Assembly (NCBI GenBank): GCA_035758545.1
Contig: DASTWQ010000025.1
Location: 1-5,647, forward strand
DNA: 5,647 nucleotides
Source: JAFDVN01 sp035758545
Lineage (GTDB): Bacteria > Acidobacteriota > Holophagae > Holophagales > Holophagaceae
Reading direction: 5' to 3'
Part shown: positions 1 through 4,587 of the stretch, piece after piece
Position numbering within the stretch: the first letter of the stretch is position 1
How the letters are laid out: each line of letters begins with the position of its first letter
Notes under the pieces: generated by a model
What the model saw: the letters and a program-made list of their open reading frames with translations, nothing else
The model's database searches: none
What the model was told of the DNA's origin: nothing
Made by a program: the position numbers and the translations under genes

Positions 1-196
1 AGCCCTGGATGCCGAGGCCCGCCTGCTCGGCGCCGAGCGGCTGGTCTGCACCGAGAAGGACGCCGTGAAGCTCACCGCCGCGCACCTCGAGGTCCTCACC
101 CTGCCCCTCTACGCCGCCGAGCAGCGGGCCCAGGGCGGCGAGGCCCTGGTGGCCCATGTGGCGGCGGAGCTGAAGGCCCGGCCCCGCGGGGCCTGA
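1..196 (+). CDS. lpxK: LpxK, tetraacyldisaccharide 4'-kinase (C-terminal end only)
   Basis: The frame is open from the left edge (first full codon at position 2) to a TGA at 194-196, giving 64 residues. The key motif is C-T-E-K-D-A-V-K-L, about 20 residues into the fragment, preceded by a Leu-Val strand. LpxK proteins carry a near-identical T-E-K-D-A-V-K motif in their C-terminal lobe, followed by 40-50 residues to the end, as here. LpxK phosphorylates the 4' position of the lipid A disaccharide at the inner face of the cytoplasmic membrane. The catalytic P-loop half lies outside the window, so integrity cannot be judged. It is convergent with the minus-strand genes and ends 46 bp before the tRNA. 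The assignment rests on one motif plus length to the C-terminus; it is fairly safe because that motif is distinctive. Confidence 0.85.
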   Translation, partial: ALDAEARLLGAERLVCTEKDAVKLTAAHLEVLTLPLYAAEQRAQGGEALVAHVAAELKARPRGA

Positions 197-212
197 GGCG
201 TCCCTGGAACGT

Positions 213-238
213 CCGAGGCCCCCATGCGGGGGCCTCGG
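213..238. terminator. Perfect GC-rich hairpin between lpxK and tRNA-Gly, likely bidirectional terminator
   Basis: Positions 213-223 pair perfectly with 228-238 (11 bp, CCGAGGCCCCC against GGGGGCCTCGG) around a 4-nt loop ATGC. It begins 16 bp after the lpxK stop on the plus strand. On the minus strand it begins 3 bp after the encoded CCA of the tRNA. The position between two convergent genes is what a shared terminator would have. Neither side is followed by a T run, so it is not a classical intrinsic terminator. It may work as a U-less hairpin, with Rho, or as a 3' end block and tRNA trailer structure. Confidence 0.6.
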
Positions 239-241
239 GAG

Positions 242-316
242 TGGAGCGGGCGATCGGGATCGAACCGACGACGTTCAGCTTGGGAAGCTGACATTCTACC
301 ACTGAATTACGCCCGC
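242..316 (-). tRNA. tRNA-Gly, anticodon CCC
   Basis: Read on the minus strand, the 75 nt fold into a full cloverleaf. The acceptor stem is GCGGGCG (316-310) with CGCCCGC (252-246), the discriminator is U, and CCA is encoded (244-242). The D arm contains AGTGGTA. The anticodon stem TCAGC/GCTGA encloses the loop TTCCCAA (286-280), which places anticodon CCC at 284-282. The variable loop has 5 nt. The T arm has loop TTCGATC, with one G-U pair at the base of its stem. The sequence closely resembles the bacterial glycine CCC isoacceptor, including the same acceptor stem and UCCA end. It reads GGG codons. It lies 44 bp downstream of the last operon gene on the same strand, with no clear terminator between, so it may be cotranscribed or have its own promoter. 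Confidence 0.95.
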
Positions 317-328
317 TTCGGGAGCACC

Positions 329-357
329 AGCATACCCGATTCCCGCGCGGCGCTCCA
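329..357 (-). promoter_or_regulatory. Possible weak sigma-70-type promoter for tRNA-Gly
   Basis: On the minus strand a TATGCT box (334-329, four of six matches to TATAAT) is preceded, after exactly 17 bp, by TGGAGC (357-352, three of six matches to TTGACA). Transcription would start near 322, a few bases before the mature tRNA 5' end at 316. The spacing is ideal but the -35 match is poor, and in such GC-rich DNA chance matches of this quality occur. Readthrough from the upstream operon is the alternative. Confidence 0.35.
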
Positions 358-360
358 GCC

Positions 361-1464
361 TCAGCCCTTCCCGTCCTTCTTGGACTCCAGGTAGCGCTTG
401 GCCTCGCGGCGCAGCACCTCGGGGATGTTCTTGTCCCGCTGCATGAGCTTCATGTCGAACTCGTTGAGGCGCTTCAGATTCGACATGGCGACGGGCAGCG
501 GCGTGCGCGGGTTGTAGACCAGCGCCTTCACGATCGTGTACTTCTTCATCCACTCGCGGTTCATGCTGATGATCCGCAGCACGCCCTCGTGGATGGTGCG
601 CATGTTGGCGATGAAGGCCACCTCGCCCTCGGTGATGCGGCCGTTGCGGATGACGTTCTCCTGGATGAGGCGGTTGGCCTCGCGGATGAGGATCGTCCGC
701 TCCTCCTTGCCGCCCTTGATGGCCAGCATGATCTTCTGGTTCGTGCGCAGGCGCGCGATACGCTTGGCGACCGAGAGGTTCACCTCCTCGCCTTCGAAGG
801 CCTTGATGGCCTGGACGATCTCCTCGGGGGTCCCATGGGGCACGTCCGGGATCTCGGCGGCCTTCTCGTCGACCGTCTCCTCCTTGGGCAGGGGCAGCTC
901 GGCCCAGGCCTTGTCCAGGCGGCCCGCCTCCACTTCGTCGAGGATCTCGAGGCGCTCCTGCTTGACCTCCTCCGGGACGAGCCTCAGCACCTCGAACCGG
1001 AACTCGTTGATCCGGCGCTTGAGGTTGTATTCGGCGGCAGGGTGCTGCTCCAGCTGATCCAGGATCGTGGGCCGCTGGAGCCACAGGGCCTGGTTGTTCG
1101 CGATGATCTCGAGGGCCGGGCCCGGCAGGTCAGGGATCGCGTGCTCGACGATGTCCGCCGTGAGGTCCGGGTGCAGGAGCGCGGCTTCCAGCACGGGGAA
1201 CTCCCGGCGGAAGCGGAGCACCAGCTCCAGCGGCGCCGGCGGCTGGATGCGGTCCATGAGCAGGCCCTGGACCACGGACTCCGGCATGGCCTGGAATCCC
1301 TGGAGGGCGCGCTCGGCGAAGGGCGTGGCCGCGAGGACCGCGTGGGCCTGGGCCTGGATGAAGTCCGCGGGCGGGACCGGCAGGCTGCCGCCCAACAGGG
1401 CCGCGACCATGGGCTCGGGCAGCTGGTTGGCGAGGTACCGCTCGACGATGGGGTGCAAGGTCAT
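361..1464 (-). CDS. Conserved-looking helical protein of unknown function, 367 aa
   Basis: I do not recognise a named family. The protein has no signal peptide and no membrane segment. It is strongly helical, with two blocks. Residues about 1-150 are rich in Leu, Ala and Pro, with repeat-like helix-HP-D-helix segments such as A-L-L-H-P-D-L-T around 95-102. A charged, Glu-rich linker spans about 165-225. A basic block at about 230-367 contains L-A-I-K-G-G-K-E-E-R-T (247-257), N-R-E-W-M-K-K-Y (302-309) and V-Y-N-P-R-T-P-L-P (316-324). The recurring N-P/H-P-D followed by T-x-L/D suggests HEAT- or LRV-like helical repeats; I recall similar 'K-G-G-K-E-A-R' proteins in Deltaproteobacteria and Acidobacteria, also uncharacterised. 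The ATG at 1464 is chosen because it lies 4 bp after the rodZ stop (TGA AGGA ATG), so the longer frame back to 1629 would overlap rodZ. The AAGGA abuts the start codon, implying coupled re-initiation. It is the last protein gene of the operon. Confidence 0.85.
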   Translation of the reverse strand: MTLHPIVERYLANQLPEPMVAALLGGSLPVPPADFIQAQAHAVLAATPFAERALQGFQAMPESVVQGLLMDRIQPPAPLELVLRFRREFPVLEAALLHPDLTADIVEHAIPDLPGPALEIIANNQALWLQRPTILDQLEQHPAAEYNLKRRINEFRFEVLRLVPEEVKQERLEILDEVEAGRLDKAWAELPLPKEETVDEKAAEIPDVPHGTPEEIVQAIKAFEGEEVNLSVAKRIARLRTNQKIMLAIKGGKEERTILIREANRLIQENVIRNGRITEGEVAFIANMRTIHEGVLRIISMNREWMKKYTIVKALVYNPRTPLPVAMSNLKRLNEFDMKLMQRDKNIPEVLRREAKRYLESKKDGKG

Positions 1465-1468
1465 TCCT

Positions 1469-2392
1469 TCAAAGGTCCGGAGTGGGAGGTTGAGGGTCCC
1501 GCGGGGCGGGAGGATCCGCCGGAGGCGGCGGGGCCTCGGGCTGGGGCACCGGCGGCTGCTCCGGAGCGACCTCCTGGGTACGGGGTTCCTTCGGAACCGG
1601 GGGAGGGGCCGGGCGCAGCCACATCCCATTCTGATCGAAGCGCCCGCTCCAGGGCTGCCCCACCCCGGCGCCGGTCGCCACGGGCTGCCCGGCGACCTCC
1701 ACCTGGACCACGCCGCCGTTGGACAGTGAGAGGGTGAAGGGCCCCTTCACCCGGAGCTTCCAGGGATCCGAGACCTCCAGGGAGCGGACCAGCCGGAGGT
1801 GGTCGGCGCCGAGCACCTCCGCCTCGCAGCTGTCCTGGGCGCGGAGGGTGAGGAGGAGGCCCTCCGGGGTCACCGGCGCCTCCGGCAGCAGCTCGCCCAG
1901 CACCGGATAGGGGCCGTTCGATCTGGGCGGCGGCGGCGGCACCGCCCGGGGCGGGGCCTTCTCCATCCAGGATGGGCGGGCCCGGTTCCGCAGGCTCTGC
2001 CCCGGCACCAGCAGCCAGGCCAGCAGGGCCACGGACCCCAGGGCCAGGGCGACCATCGCGCCCCGCTCCAGCTTCTCCAGGCCCGGATCCGTCGCGGGCT
2101 CGCCGGCGGCGCCGGGCACCAGCCCGAGGGCATCGGGATGGTGCTCCAGGTCCATGCGGAGGCGGGCCGCCAGCTGGCGGGCGAGGGGCCGCTGCCGCCC
2201 GGGCGGGATGGCGTCCCAGGCGTCGGACTCCACCGCCTGGAGCAGCCGGAGCGGCAGCTTCAGCTCCTCCGCCAGCGCCTCCTGGGAAAGGCCCTGAGCC
2301 TCCCGCGCCTCCCGCAGGAGCCGGCCGACGGTGATCTCCTCCGCGCGGGTCCCGGCTTCGGGCTCCGGCGGGAGCCCGTCCTCGGCGGTCAT
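1469..2392 (-). CDS. RodZ-like membrane protein: HTH, one TM helix, periplasmic beta domain, Pro-rich tail
   Basis: The 307-residue protein has RodZ architecture. Residues 20-85 form a Cro/C1-type helix-turn-helix of the HTH_25 kind (V-G-R-L-L-R-E-A-R-E-A-Q-G-L-S-Q-E-A-L-A). In RodZ this domain binds MreB rather than DNA. A single hydrophobic helix lies at about 111-130, positive-inside and followed by a Pro-rich linker with five consecutive prolines (152-156). Residues about 178-258 fit the periplasmic DUF4115-type beta domain, with W-K-L-R-V-K-G-P-F-T-L-S-L-S-N-G-G (211-227) matching the G-P-F-x-L-x-L-x-N-A/G-G core. Residues 261-307 are an unusual Pro/Glu-rich tail. RodZ links MreB filaments to the peptidoglycan elongation machinery. 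The ATG at 2392 overlaps the moxR stop (ATGA) and is preceded only by a weak GGA. The usual region after the HTH (F-V-R-G-F-x-R-x-Y) is altered to G-R-Q-R-P-L-A-R-Q-L, so it may be a divergent paralogue. No MreB is visible in the window. Confidence 0.82.
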   Translation of the reverse strand: MTAEDGLPPEPEAGTRAEEITVGRLLREAREAQGLSQEALAEELKLPLRLLQAVESDAWDAIPPGRQRPLARQLAARLRMDLEHHPDALGLVPGAAGEPATDPGLEKLERGAMVALALGSVALLAWLLVPGQSLRNRARPSWMEKAPPRAVPPPPPRSNGPYPVLGELLPEAPVTPEGLLLTLRAQDSCEAEVLGADHLRLVRSLEVSDPWKLRVKGPFTLSLSNGGVVQVEVAGQPVATGAGVGQPWSGRFDQNGMWLRPAPPPVPKEPRTQEVAPEQPPVPQPEAPPPPADPPAPRDPQPPTPDL

Positions 2393-3348
2393 GGTTTCCA
2401 GCCGACCGGCGTCGCGGCCAGCACCTTGCCCAGGTGGTCGCGCCGCTCCTGCCGCTGGAGCCGGCGGTCGTCGAGGCTGCCGCGATGGGCCATCACGTCG
2501 GCGAAGGTGGCCTGGAGGTCGTCCGGGGTCACGAAGTCCCGTCCCGCCAGCCAGGCCTCGGCCTGGGACAGGGAGAGCCACTGTCGCACCGCCCGGGTGG
2601 AGCAGAAGGCGCCCTCGGCCCGCAGCTTGGCGACGATGCGCTCGGCGTAGTCCAGCACCGCCTCCGAGACCTGCACGCCATGCACCGAGCGCCGCGCCGC
2701 GCGCCAGCCGTCGAGGCCGAGGGCGGGGACCAGCTGCTCCAGCCGCTCCGCCCCTGCCTCGCCCGAAAGGATCCGGCGTTCGGCGGCCCGCTCGGGGTAG
2801 CCCAGATGGAGCACACAGGCGAAGCGGTCCAGCTGGCTCTCCGGAAGCGGGAAGGTGCCCGCGTGGTCGAGCGGATTCTGGGTCGCGAGCACGAAGAACG
2901 GGTCCGGCAGCGGCAGGGTCTGGCGCTCGAGGGTGACCTGGCCCTCCACCATGACCTCCAGGAGGGCGCTCTGGGTCTTGGGGCCGATGCGGTTCAGCTC
3001 GTCCATCAGGAGGACGTTGCAGAAGACCGGCCCCGGCTGGAACCGGAAGGCCTGGGCCTGGGCGTCCCAGAGGTGAACGCCCAGCAGGTCCGAGGGCAGC
3101 AGATCGTTGGTGCCCTGCACCCGCTGGTAGTCGCCGCCGAGGATGCGGGCGAGGCCCTTGGCCAGCGTGGTCTTCCCCACGCCCGGGAGGTCCTCCAGGA
3201 GGAGGTGTCCGCCGGCGAGCAGCGTGGCCAGGGCCCGGCGCACCTGGGCCTCCTTGCCCACCACCACCCGCTGGAGGGCCGCGAGTCCCGCAAGGACGGC
3301 GGGCCTCGGATGGGAGGCGACGGGCGGGACGGCGGCGGAGTTCGTCAT
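2389..3348 (-). CDS. MoxR-family AAA+ ATPase
   Basis: The 319-residue protein is full length for the MoxR family, cytoplasmic, and has intact motifs. These are V-G-K-E near 30-33, Walker A G-V-G-K-T-T (56-61), the hallmark F-R-F-Q-P-G-P-V-F (101-109), and Walker B L-L-M-D-E-L-N-R (113-120) followed by P-K-T-Q-S-A-L-L-E-V-M. Sensor 1 is A-T-Q-N-P-L (155-160), the arginine finger region is L-P-E-S-Q-L-D-R-F (168-176), and sensor 2 is S-T-R-A-V (250-254). The V-T-P-D-D-L segment at 273-278 closes the lid domain. MoxR proteins act as chaperone-like remodellers, usually encoded beside DUF58 and von Willebrand A-domain proteins. Neither is next to it here; the downstream partner is the rodZ-like gene, whose start overlaps this stop by 4 nt. 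The ATG at 3348 overlaps the stop of the regulator gene and has a fair ribosome site (GAAGG, 6 nt spacing). The substrate is unknown. Confidence 0.93.
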   Translation of the reverse strand: MTNSAAVPPVASHPRPAVLAGLAALQRVVVGKEAQVRRALATLLAGGHLLLEDLPGVGKTTLAKGLARILGGDYQRVQGTNDLLPSDLLGVHLWDAQAQAFRFQPGPVFCNVLLMDELNRIGPKTQSALLEVMVEGQVTLERQTLPLPDPFFVLATQNPLDHAGTFPLPESQLDRFACVLHLGYPERAAERRILSGEAGAERLEQLVPALGLDGWRAARRSVHGVQVSEAVLDYAERIVAKLRAEGAFCSTRAVRQWLSLSQAEAWLAGRDFVTPDDLQATFADVMAHRGSLDDRRLQRQERRDHLGKVLAATPVGWKP

Positions 3349-4577
3349 GGGGTGCCTTCATCCTCCAGCGGGATGCCCGCCTCCCGCAAGCGCTGGGCGA
3401 GGCTGCGGGCGGTGAGGCCGAGGGCCTCGGCGGTGGCGGGCAGGGAGCCCTGGTGGGCCTGAAGGGCCCGCCGAAGCAGATGGGGACGCGCCGCCAGGAC
3501 GATGGACTCCTCCATGGCCACCAAGCTCCCGGGCGCCGGTTCCGGCAGCAGGAGAGCCGTGGGGCCGAGGCCCGGATCCGGCAGTCGGCGCACCACCGTC
3601 CCGTCGTTGAGCAGGAGGGCGCGGACGGCGGCGAGCTCCAGGGCGTGGGCGCCGCCCGCGGCGGCGAGCTGGAGGAGCCCCCGCTCCAGTCCCCGCTCCA
3701 GGCGCGGCGCCGGCCGGCTTGAAGCCGCCGCCGCCCGGGCCAGGAAGGCCAGGAAGAGCGCGGGGATGTCCTCGGGCCGGGAGTCCAGGGGCGGCAGGTC
3801 CAGGCGCAGCACGTCCAGCCGGTGCCGCAGCGGCCCCGGCAGGTCCTCCGCGGCGGTGACGGCCGCGCTCCAGGCCACGGCGCGGCCCGCGGGGGTCTCC
3901 AGGGCCCGGGCCAGGGCCTCCGCCAGGGGCGCCGGCAGCTGCTCGGCCTCCGCCAGGTGGAGGCTCCCGCCCGCCAGGCTGCGCAGCCGGGCCTCCTCCA
4001 GGGACTCGGCCAGGGATTCGGCCCGGAGGGTGCGGAAGGGCGCGCCGGGCCGCCTCAGAGCGTGGAGCCGCCGGGCCGCCCGGCCCTTGCCGCTGCCCCG
4101 GGGGCCGGTGAAGAGGACCGGGTGGTCCGTGTCCGCGGCCCGTCGCAGCCCCGCCTCCAGGACGCGCATGGCCGGGCTGAGGGCGATCCAGGGCTCGTCA
4201 GGCCGGGGAGGCGGGGCGGTGGCCAGAGCCCGGAGCCGCGCCAGGAGGTCGAGAAAGGCCTCCAGGTCGAAGGGCTTGGGGAGGAAGTCGTCCGTTCCGA
4301 GCTTCATCGCCTCGACGATGTCCTTCGGCTCCCCGAAGGCGCTCATCAGCACCGCCCGCAGCTCAGGACGGAGCCGTTTGGCCCTGCGGATCAGCTCGAG
4401 GCCGCTCAGGCCCGGCAGCCGCAGGTCCGTGACGAGCACCGGGAAGGAGCGCTCCTCCAGCCGCGCCAGCGCCTCCGCCGGATCGCCCACCGCGGTCACC
4501 GCCCAGTCGGACCCTGCCAGGGCCTTCACGAGCAGGTCGCGGAAGCTGTCCTTGTCTTCGACGAGGAGGAGGTCCAT
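3345..4577 (-). CDS. NtrC-type response regulator with degenerate AAA+ domain lacking GAFTGA
   Basis: The 410-residue protein has three parts. Residues 1-117 are a receiver domain with acidic E7 and D8, phospho-acceptor D51 (L-V-T-D-L-R-L-P-G), S79 and K101 (F-L-P-K-P-F), so phosphorylation looks possible. Residues about 130-330 are a reduced NtrC-like AAA+ domain. The P-loop G-P-R-G-S-G-K-G (158-165) and L-P-P-L-D-S-R-P-E-D-I-P (261-272) mark the family. However, the L-F-G-H-x-x-G-A-F-T-G-A loop is deleted, the Walker B Asp is Ala209 (G-G-S-L-H-L-A-E), and the sensor II G-N-V-R-E-L motif is gone. Residues 369-402 are a Fis-type helix-turn-helix (A-L-Q-A-H-Q-G-S-L...L-R-E-A-G-I). It therefore probably binds DNA but should not activate sigma-54 polymerase. 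The ATG at 4577 fits the normal receiver start and lies 10 bp after the aroDE stop with a weak ribosome site. Its sensor kinase is not in the window. Its targets are unknown; its own operon is a possible one. Confidence 0.9.
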   Translation of the reverse strand: MDLLLVEDKDSFRDLLVKALAGSDWAVTAVGDPAEALARLEERSFPVLVTDLRLPGLSGLELIRRAKRLRPELRAVLMSAFGEPKDIVEAMKLGTDDFLPKPFDLEAFLDLLARLRALATAPPPRPDEPWIALSPAMRVLEAGLRRAADTDHPVLFTGPRGSGKGRAARRLHALRRPGAPFRTLRAESLAESLEEARLRSLAGGSLHLAEAEQLPAPLAEALARALETPAGRAVAWSAAVTAAEDLPGPLRHRLDVLRLDLPPLDSRPEDIPALFLAFLARAAAASSRPAPRLERGLERGLLQLAAAGGAHALELAAVRALLLNDGTVVRRLPDPGLGPTALLLPEPAPGSLVAMEESIVLAARPHLLRRALQAHQGSLPATAEALGLTARSLAQRLREAGIPLEDEGTP

Positions 4578-4587
4578 GGCCGCCAGC

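Noticed and set aside
343..350. CCGCGCGG palindrome downstream of the unknown gene, considered as terminator or operator
   Set aside because: It is only 8 bp with no loop or T run; such palindromes are frequent by chance at this GC content.
1465..1629. Upstream extension of the unknown gene to an ATG at 1629
   Set aside because: The extra 55 residues are Arg/Pro-rich, lie inside the rodZ-like gene in another frame, and look unlike the rest of the protein. The ATG at 1464 sits right after the rodZ stop.
589..1737. 382-residue open frame on the plus strand, antisense to the unknown gene and the rodZ end
   Set aside because: The composition is repetitive Leu/Asp/Gly/Arg with no motif, and it mirrors the codon bias of the opposite-strand genes. 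The minus-strand genes have proper starts and coupling.
1923..1950. GGC-rich short tandem run, possible microsatellite
   Set aside because: It lies inside the rodZ-like coding sequence and simply encodes the proline run of the linker.
1469..3361. 630-residue minus-strand frame whose last 307 residues are the RodZ-like protein
   Set aside because: The upstream half is an out-of-frame reading of moxR, rich in Arg, Gly and Pro. The real start is the ATG at 2392, which overlaps the moxR stop.
2434..3462. 342-residue plus-strand frame opposite moxR
   Set aside because: It is antisense to an intact MoxR with all AAA+ motifs; its own sequence shows no domain.
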